Part shown: positions 1 to 6,420 of the stretch, in pieces | How the letters are laid out: every line of letters starts with the position of its first letter | Position numbering within the stretch: position 1 is the first letter of the stretch | From: Rhodoferax sp. | GTDB taxonomy: Bacteria; Pseudomonadota; Gammaproteobacteria; Burkholderiales; Burkholderiaceae | Length of the DNA stretch: 6,680 nt | NCBI GenBank assembly: GCA_020048295.1 | Contig: JAIFMT010000088.1 | Location: 1-6,680, forward strand | Direction: 5' to 3' | Notes under the pieces: model-generated | The model's input: only the letters and a program-made list of their open reading frames with translations | Database searches by the model: none | What the model was told of the DNA's origin: nothing | Made by a program: the position numbers and the translations under genes

Positions 1-2025
1 ACCGATGCGGGTGTGGATGGCATCGATCGGCCCGAGACGGCAACTGGCAGCGGGCACATAGCTGCCGATGCTGGCCAGCAGCACAATCACGGCGATTTGG
101 CGCATGTAAGTCGATTTGCCGCCCATGTTGGGGCCGGTGATGATCTGCATGCGTTGCTTCACGTGTAGCCGGGTGTCGTTGGCGATGAAGGCCCCGGCGC
201 TGGTCTCGTTCAGGCGCGCCTGCACCACAGGATGGCGACCGGCTTCGATGGCAATGCAGGGTTCCTTGACAAATTGCGGTGCGCACCAGTCCAGCCTCAA
301 GCTGCGCTCGGCCAGCGCGCACAGCGCATCCAGTGTGGCCAGCGCCTGCGCCAGCCGGGACAGCGCCGGCACATGGGCCTGCAACTGGTCCAGCAACTGC
401 TCATACAGCCATTTTTCGCGCGCCAACGCACGCTCATGGGCGCTCAGGGCCTTGTCTTCAAACGCCTTGAGCTCCGGGGTGATGAAGCGTTCGGCGTTTT
501 TCAGCGTCTGGCGACGCCGGTAGTCGTCCGGTACCTTGTCGATCTGGCCCTGTGTGACCTCGATGAAAAAACCATGCACCTTGTTGTATTGCACGCGCAG
601 GTTGGCAATGCCGGTGCGAGCCTTTTCGCGCATTTCCAGGTCCAGTAAAAAACTGTCACAGTGGGTCTGGATGCCACGCAGTTCGTCAAGCTCGCTGTCA
701 AAGCCATCGGCAATCACACCACCATCGCGCACCAGCGCGGCGGGCTCGGCGGCGATGGCGCTGTGCAACAACTCGGCACAACCGGTGGGTGGACGAAGAT
801 CATCAGAAATCTGAGTCAAATAGGCCTCTAGCCCAATCAGTTCGGGCGCAAGAAGCTCTGTTTTTTGTAACGTTGCTTGCATGCCGAGCAACTCGCGTGG
901 ACGCACCTGGCGCAGTGCGATGCGGGCGGTGATGCGCTGCACGTCGGTGCTGCCCTTGATGTGATCGCGCAGTTTCTCCCACGGGCCGGCCCCGCCCGAC
1001 AGCGCGGCACCACTGCGCAGCGCGGTAATGGCGCTCAGGCGCGCGCGCGCTTCACGGCGGTCGCGCTGTGGCGTGAGTAACCAGCTTTTGAGCAGGCGAC
1101 TGCCCATGCCGGTCATGCACGTGTCGAGCAATGAAAACAGGGTGGGTGCGTCGTCGCCACGCAGCGTTTGCGTGAGTTCAAGGTTGCGCCGGGTGGTTGG
1201 CGGCAGGTCGATCAGTTCGTCCTGGCGTTGCACCCGCACGGCGTGGAGATGCGTCAGCGCCCGACCTTGTGTGTGGTCGGCGTAGCTCAGCAGGGCGGCA
1301 GCAGCAGCTTGGGCGTGTTGCAGGTCTTGCGCCTGCCAGGCGGCCAGGCTGGCAACCTGCAAGTGGGCCAGCAGCGTGCGCTGCCCCAGTGCAGCATCAA
1401 ATTGCCACTCTGGCCTGGCGGATATTGGACAGGCAGCTGCAAATAAAATAGCACGCAAGCGGGACTCGAAGGCGGGTGTGGCACCGGCGCTGAAGATCAG
1501 CTCACCGGGGCTGATACGCAGCACCCAGCTGGTCAGCTCATCAGGTGCGCATTCGGCCAGATGCACCACGCCTTGTGTGACGCTGAGCCAGGCCAGCCCG
1601 CACTGGTTGCGCGCGCCCTGGTGAACGCTGAGTAAAACCGCCTCGGTCTTGTCGCCCAGCAGTTCCAGGTCAGTCAGCGTGCCAGGGGTCACCACGCGCA
1701 CTACCTGGCGCTCGACCGGGCCTTTGGCGCTGGCCACGTCGCCCACCTGCTCGCAAATCGCCACCGATTCACCGAGCTTGATCAGTCGTGCCAGGTAGGT
1801 TTCGACCGCGTGAAACGGCACGCCGGCCATCACCACCGGCGCACCGGCACTCTGGCCACGTTGCGTCAGCGTGATGCCCAGCAGCCGTGCGGCCTTTTCG
1901 GCATCGGCATAAAACAGCTCGTAAAAGTCACCCATGCGGTAAAACAGCAGCGTGTCTGGATACCCGGCCTTGAGGCCGAGGTACTGGGCCATCATGGGCG
2001 TGTGTTGCGTTGTCGTGATGCTCAT
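1..2025 (-). CDS. mutS: DNA mismatch repair protein MutS (C-terminal part beyond window)
   Basis: MutS binds mismatched and looped DNA and recruits MutL, starting methyl-directed or general mismatch repair. The frame is open from the ATG at 2025 to the left edge: 675 codons, against about 850 for the E. coli protein. The N terminus has the conserved HTPMM segment and the mismatch-reading motif GDFYELF, with the Phe-x-Glu pair at F34 and E36. Connector, lever and clamp regions follow ([20 protein letters not shown] and [16 protein letters not shown] match E. coli MutS from memory). The Walker A motif GPNMGGKS is at residues 631-638 (lysine 637). Walker B and the rest of the ATPase domain lie outside. 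The ATG at 2025 has GGAGG only 1 nt upstream, too close to be ideal; M11/M12 are alternative starts. A 10-codon ORF overlaps this start. Residues 196-209 and 390-403 are encoded by copies of a short repeat. Identification is very secure; the exact start is less so. Confidence 0.97.
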   Translation of the reverse strand, partial: MSITTTQHTPMMAQYLGLKAGYPDTLLFYRMGDFYELFYADAEKAARLLGITLTQRGQSAGAPVVMAGVPFHAVETYLARLIKLGESVAICEQVGDVASAKGPVERQVVRVVTPGTLTDLELLGDKTEAVLLSVHQGARNQCGLAWLSVTQGVVHLAECAPDELTSWVLRISPGELIFSAGATPAFESRLRAILFAAACPISARPEWQFDAALGQRTLLAHLQVASLAAWQAQDLQHAQAAAAALLSYADHTQGRALTHLHAVRVQRQDELIDLPPTTRRNLELTQTLRGDDAPTLFSLLDTCMTGMGSRLLKSWLLTPQRDRREARARLSAITALRSGAALSGGAGPWEKLRDHIKGSTDVQRITARIALRQVRPRELLGMQATLQKTELLAPELIGLEAYLTQISDDLRPPTGCAELLHSAIAAEPAALVRDGGVIADGFDSELDELRGIQTHCDSFLLDLEMREKARTGIANLRVQYNKVHGFFIEVTQGQIDKVPDDYRRRQTLKNAERFITPELKAFEDKALSAHERALAREKWLYEQLLDQLQAHVPALSRLAQALATLDALCALAERSLRLDWCAPQFVKEPCIAIEAGRHPVVQARLNETSAGAFIANDTRLHVKQRMQIITGPNMGGKSTYMRQIAVIVLLASIGSYVPAASCRLGPIDAIHTRIG
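818..870 (-). repeat. Interspersed 40-bp repeat, copy A, inside mutS
   Basis: On the minus strand an A-rich arm (870-858) precedes a 40-bp unit running from AGCT (857-854) to ATTT (821-818). It contains CTTCTTGCGC and GGGCTAGAGGCCTATTT, the right end I recall from a common Comamonadaceae repeat. It matches copy D at 24 of 40 positions and copy C at 20 of 40, without gaps. It is read in frame as MutS residues 390-403. This segment of the lever region aligns poorly with E. coli MutS but is about the same overall length, so the repeat appears to have replaced or been absorbed into a tolerant stretch. Confidence 0.65.
1399..1452 (-). repeat. Interspersed 40-bp repeat, copy B, inside mutS (degenerate)
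   Basis: On the minus strand the AT-rich arm GCTATTTTATTTGC (1452-1439) precedes a unit that is again exactly 40 bp from AGCT (1438-1435) to ATTT (1402-1399). It matches copy A at 20 of 40 positions. It encodes MutS residues 196-209. The last part, ARPEWQF, aligns with the conserved RPLWEF of E. coli MutS, so the right half may be ancestral coding sequence that resembles the repeat by chance. The AT-rich arm and AGCTGC are the stronger evidence. This is the least certain of the four anchored copies. Confidence 0.4.
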
Positions 2026-2054
2026 CCCTCCAAGCCATTCATGTAAGAAATCAT
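2022..2054 (-). other. Possible 10-codon leader ORF overlapping the mutS start
   Basis: Reading leftwards, ATG at 2054-2052 opens a short frame, [10 protein letters not shown], that ends at TGA 2024-2022. That TGA overlaps the mutS ATG (2025-2023) as ATGA, the arrangement typical of termination-reinitiation. An AAGGG lies 7 nt before the leader ATG, better spaced than the GGAGG that sits 1 nt from the mutS ATG. The AAGGG and the ATG both fall inside repeat copy C. Seen directly: frame, overlap and spacing. Inferred: that it is translated and couples to mutS. It could be chance, since the ORF is very short. Confidence 0.35.
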
Positions 2055-2102
2055 GCCCAAGCCCTTATGGGATAAGCGATAACAGCTATATTATTAGTAT
2101 TT
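2048..2102 (-). repeat. Interspersed 40-bp repeat, copy C, in the mutS leader
   Basis: On the minus strand the AT-rich arm TAAATACTAATAATAT (2103-2088) precedes a 40-bp unit from AGCT (2087-2084) to ATTT (2051-2048). It matches copy D at 24 of 40 positions and carries the clearest palindrome: CTTAT and ATAAG around CCC. It fills much of the 107-bp gap between ridA and mutS and ends 22 nt before the mutS ATG. It contributes an AAGGG and an ATG to the small leader ORF. No U-run follows the hairpin, so a terminator is not supported. Confidence 0.65.
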
Positions 2103-2132
2103 ACCGCCGCACCTTGTCGCACTCCGCGCATG

Positions 2133-2591
2133 CTAGTCCACTTCGGCAATCATCTCGATTTCCACGCAGGCTCCCAGCGGGATTTGCGCCACACCAAAGG
2201 CACTGCGGGCGTGGGAACCTTTTTCAGCGCCAAAGACCTGACCCATCAGTTCACTGGCGCCGTTGGTCACCAGGTGCTGCTCGGTGAAGTCGCCGGTGGA
2301 GTTGACCAGGGACATCAGCTTGACGATGCGCGTGACACGGTTGAGGTCTCCCACGGCGGCGTGCAGCGTGCCCAGCAGTTCGATGGCAATCGAGCGGGCG
2401 GCGGCGCGGCCTTCTTCGGTGCTGATGTTCTTGCCGAACTGGCCGACCCACGCCTTGCCGTCTTTTTTGGCGATATGGCCACTCAAAAAAACCAGCTTGC
2501 CGGTCTGCACATAGGGCACGTAGGCAGCTGCCGGAATGGCGATGGGGGGCAGGGTGATGCCGAGTTCAGTGAGTTTGGCGTAAATGCTCAT
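2133..2591 (-). CDS. RidA/YjgF/UK114-family protein (probable enamine/imine deaminase)
   Basis: A 152-residue protein of the Rid superfamily. Characterised members form trimers and hydrolyse reactive enamines and imines, such as 2-aminoacrylate released by PLP enzymes, in the cytoplasm. Visible support: FLSGHIAKKDG (residues 35-45), VGQFGKNISTEEG, then ARSAFGVAQIPLGACVEIEMIA near the end. The Arg in HARSAFGV (R129) corresponds to the catalytic arginine of RidA and is followed by the typical VEIE strand. At about 150 residues it is longer than canonical RidA (about 128), and it looks like the RidA-related subfamily with an N-terminal extension (YAKLTELGITLPP). The ATG start at 2591 is supported by AAGGA 6 nt upstream. 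It is 92 bp from the upstream transglutaminase gene and 107 bp from mutS. The family is secure; the substrate is unknown. Confidence 0.9.
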   Translation of the reverse strand: MSIYAKLTELGITLPPIAIPAAAYVPYVQTGKLVFLSGHIAKKDGKAWVGQFGKNISTEEGRAAARSIAIELLGTLHAAVGDLNRVTRIVKLMSLVNSTGDFTEQHLVTNGASELMGQVFGAEKGSHARSAFGVAQIPLGACVEIEMIAEVD

Positions 2592-2597
2592 GGAGAT

Positions 2598-2602
2598 TCC
2601 TT
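2598..2602 (-). promoter_or_regulatory. Ribosome binding site of the ridA-like gene
   Basis: AAGGA (2602-2598, minus strand) sits 6 nt before the ATG at 2591, within an A-rich stretch. It is the only textbook Shine-Dalgarno at the annotated start of any main gene in the window, and it fixes this start. Confidence 0.7.
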
Positions 2603-2604
2603 TT

Positions 2605-2653
2605 TAACAATACAAATGGCTGCTAGCCCGTAAGGGGCTCATTGGCCCGGGCT
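2605..2653. repeat. Degenerate copy E of the interspersed repeat, upstream of ridA
   Basis: This 92-bp gap between the transglutaminase and ridA genes holds an AT-rich arm (2601-2617), then GGCTGCTAGCCC and GTAAGGGGCTCATTGGCC on the plus strand. That resembles the repeat core with about 5 bp missing in the middle. Read on the minus strand it also has GGGCTAGCAGCCATTT, spaced 40 bp from an AGCC. Orientation is therefore ambiguous. AGCCC and GGGCT pair around GTAAG as a 5-bp hairpin. On the minus strand reading its ATTT ends 22 nt before the ridA ATG, the same distance as copy C from mutS. Confidence 0.35.
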
Positions 2654-2677
2654 TGGGTGGCGTCCCGGTTCGGTGGA

Positions 2678-2713
2678 CTGACTTTAACTCTGACTTTGAC
2701 TTTGACCTTGCGT
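2678..2713. repeat. Imperfect hexamer tandem repeat spanning the transglutaminase stop codon
   Basis: On the plus strand consecutive 6-bp units read CTGACT, TTAACT, CTGACT, TTGACT, TTGACC, TTGCGT. On the minus strand this is CAAAGT-type repeats encoding Gln-Ser pairs, which end the transglutaminase with QSQSQS. The TAA stop (2686-2684) is itself in one unit: it differs from the CAA of neighbouring units by one transition. Confidence 0.7.
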
Positions 2714-3670
2714 TGATGACGGTGTTGGTGATTGGGACGTTGACTGCGAATGCGTGGTGTGGGGGCTGGCCCCGGTGGGCAGCACCGGCTCGACGGTCAC
2801 CGCCACGGTCAGCGTGTGGCTGGCACCACCGTGAATCACGCCGCGCATGGGTGACACATCGGAAAAGTCACGCCCGTTGGCCAGCAGCACGTAGTCTTCG
2901 CCTGGCCCGTGCCAGCCGGCGCGGTCATTGGTCGGGTCCAAATGTACCCAGCGTTGGTCTGCCGGCAAATCCGGGATGTACACCGAGGCCCAGGCGTGTG
3001 AGGCATCGCTGCCGCGCAGCTTGACGGCCCCGGGGGCTGCGATGGTCAGCAAATAGCCACTGACATAGCGCGCCGCCAGCCCGAGCGAGCGCAGGCAGGC
3101 GACAAAGATATGCGCAAAATCCTGACACACTCCCTTGCGCTGCGCCAGCGCCTGCAGCGCCGGGGTGTTGACCTCGGTGCTCTGGCTCTCGTAAGTGAAG
3201 TCGTCGTGAATGCGGTGCATCAGGTCCAGCGCCGCATCCAGCAGCCCGCTACCAGCGGCAAAGCTGGGCCGTGCGTAGCTGGCAAATTCGCTCTGGCGCG
3301 GCACCATCGGCGAGGCGAAGACAAATTCGTTGGCTGCATCAAATGTTGAGCCGGCACGGTAACGGAAGCGCTCCCGGGCTTCCTCCCAGCCCAGCTCGCT
3401 GTGCGGCAAGGCACTGGCACAAGTCAGCACCTCGCTGCTGGCGACCACACGCAGTTCCCGGTGCGCCACTTGCAAAGAAAAAAAGCTGCGCGTGTTGCCA
3501 AACACATCGGTCATGGCGCGGATTTGCGCTGGTTGTGGGCTGACCGTCAGGCTGGTTTTTAGCAACTGCTGGGTGGGCGTGTGCAGCGGCGTCAGGTAGG
3601 CCATGTGCTGCGCGGTCTCGACCGCCGGGCTGTAGTCGTACAGCGTTTCGTGGGTAATTTGCAGCTTCAT
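2684..3670 (-). CDS. Transglutaminase-like cysteine protease/transferase family protein
   Basis: A 328-residue bacterial transglutaminase-like protein. The N-terminal domain (MKLQITHETLYDYSPAV..., about residues 1-80) is the beta domain typical of this family. The papain-like core follows with the full triad: C182 in RKGVCQDFAHIF, H225 in SDASHAWASVYI, and D245 in WVHLDPTND. There is no signal peptide, so it should be cytoplasmic. Members may cleave or form amide or isopeptide bonds; the substrate is unknown. Its ATG overlaps the stop of the ATP-grasp/alpha-E gene in ATGA and has no clear Shine-Dalgarno, indicating translational coupling. The pairing with ATP-grasp and alpha-E is a known conserved cluster. 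After residue 300 the protein ends in a low-complexity Ser/Gln/Thr tail coded by hexamer repeats, probably unrelated to catalysis. Family assignment is secure. Confidence 0.93.
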   Translation of the reverse strand: MKLQITHETLYDYSPAVETAQHMAYLTPLHTPTQQLLKTSLTVSPQPAQIRAMTDVFGNTRSFFSLQVAHRELRVVASSEVLTCASALPHSELGWEEARERFRYRAGSTFDAANEFVFASPMVPRQSEFASYARPSFAAGSGLLDAALDLMHRIHDDFTYESQSTEVNTPALQALAQRKGVCQDFAHIFVACLRSLGLAARYVSGYLLTIAAPGAVKLRGSDASHAWASVYIPDLPADQRWVHLDPTNDRAGWHGPGEDYVLLANGRDFSDVSPMRGVIHGGASHTLTVAVTVEPVLPTGASPHTTHSQSTSQSPTPSSTQGQSQSQS

Positions 3671-6351
3671 GACGTGCCCATGCTGCGGTTGGCCAGACCG
3701 CTATGCGTAAAGTAGGTGACGCTGATTTCCTCGGAGACATCAAAAGCCGCTTGTGTGCATTGGTACATCACCTGCTTGAGCAACTCGTAGTGCGGCGCGG
3801 TGGCCGTGGCAACGTCCGTGGGGTTGGGTGTGATCAGGTCAGGCACGCGCTCGCACAATTGCGCCAGGCCCCAGGCCGCCGGGTTGGGCACCTTCAGCGA
3901 CAGGCTGCAAAGCTGGTTGGGCTCGCTGCCGGCCAGCTTGGCCAATCGGCCCCGCAGCGTGTGCGCCACCCACGACAGCGAACGCGGGTTGTCGCCGTCA
4001 ATCACCAGCAGGTCAATCAGCGCGGCCATGTCGCGGCTTTGCTGAAATTGCGCGTGGAAGGTGATGGCGTTGTCAAACAGCTCGATCATTGCGTCAAAAC
4101 CGCCTTCGGACTCCAGACTGCCACATCCCAGCGCGCGGCTCAGTGCCGATGCCAAAAACGACAGCCGCTCGATGTGCCGGCCAATGCTCAGCAGTCGCCA
4201 GCCGTCGTCACGCGTCATGCGGTCGGTTTGCGCACCGGTGATGGCAGCCATGTGTTCGGTGGCATCCTTCAGGATATGCAGCGCTTGCAGCGTGGCGCGA
4301 TCACTGCGGCGGCGGTGATCGGCAAAACGGGCAAACAGCTCTTCTTCGGCGCGGGTGATGATGCGCCAGTGCTCCTGCGACAGCCGGTCCCGCACGCAAG
4401 ACGCCGTCATCTTGAGCGCGCGCAGGTAGTAGCCCACGCTGGTGGCACCGGTGGTGCTGCCCAGGCTGTCGATCAGTGACAGCTCGAACACCCGCGCCGC
4501 TTGTGTCGGGGAAGGCACGCCGGGCAATACCAGCGTGTTGGCCAGCGCCATCTGGCCCAGCCAGGTGAGCAGCGGAGCGCAGGTCTGGTCTTCGCCGTGC
4601 AGCGACTCCAGCGTCAGGCGCGCCAGACGCAAGGCGTTTTCGGTGCGCTCGGTATAACGGCCCAGCCAATACAGGTTTTCGGCGGCACGGCTGGTCACCA
4701 GTCGTTTGCGCTGCATCAGGCTCTCGGGGGTCAGGTGCGGTTGTAGCAGTGTCGTCTGGTCAATTTCGCCGTTGGTGAGCGCCCACACATCGGCACTGCT
4801 GCCACCGCGCTGCATGGAGGTAATTTCTTCGCCTGCGCTGGCCACCCGCGCCAGCCCACCGGGCAGCACCCGCCAGCCGGCAGCGCCGTCCGACACGGCA
4901 AACACCCGCAGCATCACCGATCGCGCCAGCAAACCGCTGCTGCCCGTGCCGGCTGGTTGACCCATATGCCAGGTGGGCATTTGCGACAGGGGCGTGTAGG
5001 CTTGTACCGTGTGCTCTTCGGGATGCCGCAAAATGCGCCCAGCCCATTCGTCGAGCGCACGCGCATCCTGCCGTGCGCCCAGCACCGCGTCAAAGCCGGC
5101 ATGGCTGGGCGAGCCCGGGTAGGTGGGTTTGATGGCGCAGTCACGCAGCCGGGGCAGCGCATCAAGCATGGCACTGCGCTCGCCGCACCACCAGGTGGGC
5201 AGCGCTGGCAGGCTCAGTTCTTCGTCATACAACTGCCGCGCCAGCGCCGGCAAGAACCCCAGCAGCGCGGGCGACTCCAGAAACGCCGAGCCCGGCGCAT
5301 TGGCCACCAGCACGTTGCCGGCACGAATGGCCTGCAGCAGGCCCGGCACACCCAGCGTTGAATCGGCGCGCAGTTCCAGCGGGTCCATGTATTGATCGTC
5401 CACGCGCTTGAGCACGCCATGCACTGGTATCAGGCCCTTGAGTGTTTTCAGGTACAGTTTTTCGTCACGCACCAGCAGGTCGCTGCCCTCAACCAGCGTC
5501 AGACCCAGGTAACGTGCCAGGTAAGCGTGCTCAAAATAGGTTTCGTTGTACGGGCCGGGGGTCAGCAACACCAGATGCGCCTGGGCCCCGAGCGGACTCA
5601 TGGCGCGCAGGCTGTCCATCAGTGCGCGGTAAGTGCCGGCCAGCCGCTGCACTTTGAGCTGCTCGAAGGCCGGGGCAAACTGGGCAGAAATCGCCAGCCG
5701 GTTTTCCAGCAGGTAGCCCAGCCCGGACGGAGCCTGGGTGCGCTGCCCGACCAGCCACCAGTTGCCGTCAGGGCCACGCGCCAGGTCAAACGCCGCTATG
5801 TGCAGATAGCGCCCTCCGACGGGCGCAATGCCGTGCATGGCCCGCAGGTATCCGGGATGACCCTGGATCAGCGCCGGTGGCAAAAAGCCTGACGCAAGCA
5901 GCGCCTGCGCCCCATACACATCGGCCATGACGTGTTCCAGCAGACGCACCCGCTGCAGCACGCCGGCTTCGATGTGCTGCCAGCTTTTCGAATCAACGAT
6001 GAGCGGAAAAAGGTCCAGCGACCAGGGCCGCTGGGGGCCGTTTTCGTCGGCATACACGTTGTAGGTAATGCCGTTGTCGCGCACCTGGTGCGCCAGGCTG
6101 ACGCTGCGCTGCTCCATCTCAGCGGCTGTCTCGTCTGCGATCTGGTCAAAGAATTGGCTCCAAGCCCTTTCTCCACTTGCGATAGAAGCTATAGAAAAAA
6201 GAGAACTTTGCGCTCGGGTAGCGCTCTCGCCGCTGACCTCTGCGCGCACCTCATCAAAATGCCCGGCGTTGGCGCGGTAGCCCGCCGCTAGCGCCTTGAT
6301 ACTGGGTGCGGGCGCACGCGCTAGGGTCTGCATCATCTGGACTTGGTTCAT
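3667..6351 (-). CDS. Circularly permuted ATP-grasp (DUF404/DUF407) fused to alpha-E (DUF403) protein
   Basis: An 894-residue protein joining two units that are often separate genes. Residues about 90-530 are a circularly permuted ATP-grasp: NVYADENGPQRPWSLDLFP, LLTPGPYNETYFEHAYLARY, VEGSDLLVRD, KRVDDQYMDPLELR, LGVPGLLQAIRAGNVLVANA and AIKPTYPGS (K408 a candidate nucleotide-binding lysine). Residues about 553-885 are the helical alpha-E domain, opening with SRAAENLYWLGRYTERTENA and containing a second repeat-like GRHIERLSFL. ATP-grasp enzymes activate carboxylates to form amides; this group is predicted to be an amidoligase making peptides or peptide tags, but no reaction has been shown for this protein. 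I chose ATG 6351; a TTG at 6360 would add three residues. Neither has a good ribosome binding site. Residues 54-67 come from repeat copy D. The stop overlaps the transglutaminase start by 4 bp. Family confidence is high; function is inferred. Confidence 0.92.
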   Translation of the reverse strand: MNQVQMMQTLARAPAPSIKALAAGYRANAGHFDEVRAEVSGESATRAQSSLFSIASIASGERAWSQFFDQIADETAAEMEQRSVSLAHQVRDNGITYNVYADENGPQRPWSLDLFPLIVDSKSWQHIEAGVLQRVRLLEHVMADVYGAQALLASGFLPPALIQGHPGYLRAMHGIAPVGGRYLHIAAFDLARGPDGNWWLVGQRTQAPSGLGYLLENRLAISAQFAPAFEQLKVQRLAGTYRALMDSLRAMSPLGAQAHLVLLTPGPYNETYFEHAYLARYLGLTLVEGSDLLVRDEKLYLKTLKGLIPVHGVLKRVDDQYMDPLELRADSTLGVPGLLQAIRAGNVLVANAPGSAFLESPALLGFLPALARQLYDEELSLPALPTWWCGERSAMLDALPRLRDCAIKPTYPGSPSHAGFDAVLGARQDARALDEWAGRILRHPEEHTVQAYTPLSQMPTWHMGQPAGTGSSGLLARSVMLRVFAVSDGAAGWRVLPGGLARVASAGEEITSMQRGGSSADVWALTNGEIDQTTLLQPHLTPESLMQRKRLVTSRAAENLYWLGRYTERTENALRLARLTLESLHGEDQTCAPLLTWLGQMALANTLVLPGVPSPTQAARVFELSLIDSLGSTTGATSVGYYLRALKMTASCVRDRLSQEHWRIITRAEEELFARFADHRRRSDRATLQALHILKDATEHMAAITGAQTDRMTRDDGWRLLSIGRHIERLSFLASALSRALGCGSLESEGGFDAMIELFDNAITFHAQFQQSRDMAALIDLLVIDGDNPRSLSWVAHTLRGRLAKLAGSEPNQLCSLSLKVPNPAAWGLAQLCERVPDLITPNPTDVATATAPHYELLKQVMYQCTQAAFDVSEEISVTYFTHSGLANRSMGTS
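6151..6206 (-). repeat. Interspersed 40-bp repeat, copy D, inside the ATP-grasp/alpha-E gene
   Basis: On the minus strand a T-rich arm (GTTCTCTTTTTTCTAT, 6206-6191) precedes a 40-bp unit from AGCT (6190-6187) to ATTC (6154-6151). It matches copies A and C at 24 of 40 positions each, sharing TATCGC, AAGGGCTTGG and the AGCC-A-ATT end. It is read in frame as residues 54-67 (numbered from the ATG at 6351), in a linker between an N-terminal segment and the ATP-grasp domain. The encoded stretch, with its preceding arm, is rich in Ser, Ala and Ile, unlike the surrounding protein. Confidence 0.6.
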
Positions 6352-6420
6352 GGTTATCAAGTATGCCAGCGAAGTGGCGCTTTGGATGACAATCGCGGGT
6401 TAATCAAACTGACACATGCC
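6352..6420. promoter_or_regulatory. Short divergent intergenic region between ATP-grasp and ProQ-like genes
   Basis: The two genes diverge with about 69 bp between their ATG codons, so any promoters of both must lie here or overlap the coding ends. On the minus strand TTGTCA resembles a -35 box, but the nearest -10-like hexamer, CATACT, is about 21 bp away, too far. I see no convincing operator or ribosome binding site. The call rests on gene arrangement alone. Confidence 0.3.

Noticed and set aside
116..1624. Several plus-strand frames of 63-138 codons opposite mutS
   Set aside because: All are antisense to an uninterrupted, strongly conserved MutS frame and show no domain or start signal of their own.
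2060..2075. Hairpin CTTAT-CCC-ATAAG as a terminator between ridA and mutS
   Set aside because: The stem is only 5 bp and AT-rich, with no U-run after it; it is better explained as the core palindrome of the repeat.
2088..2125. Promoter for mutS in the AT-rich arm (TAATAT with an upstream GCGACA)
   Set aside because: The hexamers match the consensus at only 4 of 6 positions each and the spacing is about 21 bp, so the match is not above chance.
2133..2591. RidA as a functional member of the ATP-grasp/transglutaminase operon
   Set aside because: It is separated by 92 bp, has its own ribosome binding site, and RidA homologues are found in many contexts; same-strand position alone does not support a shared pathway.
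3703..4479. Plus-strand open frame of 258 codons opposite the alpha-E part of the fusion gene
   Set aside because: It lies wholly antisense to a well-supported conserved gene, its translation is low-complexity Arg/Gln/Val/His-rich with no recognisable domain, and such shadow frames are common in GC-rich DNA.
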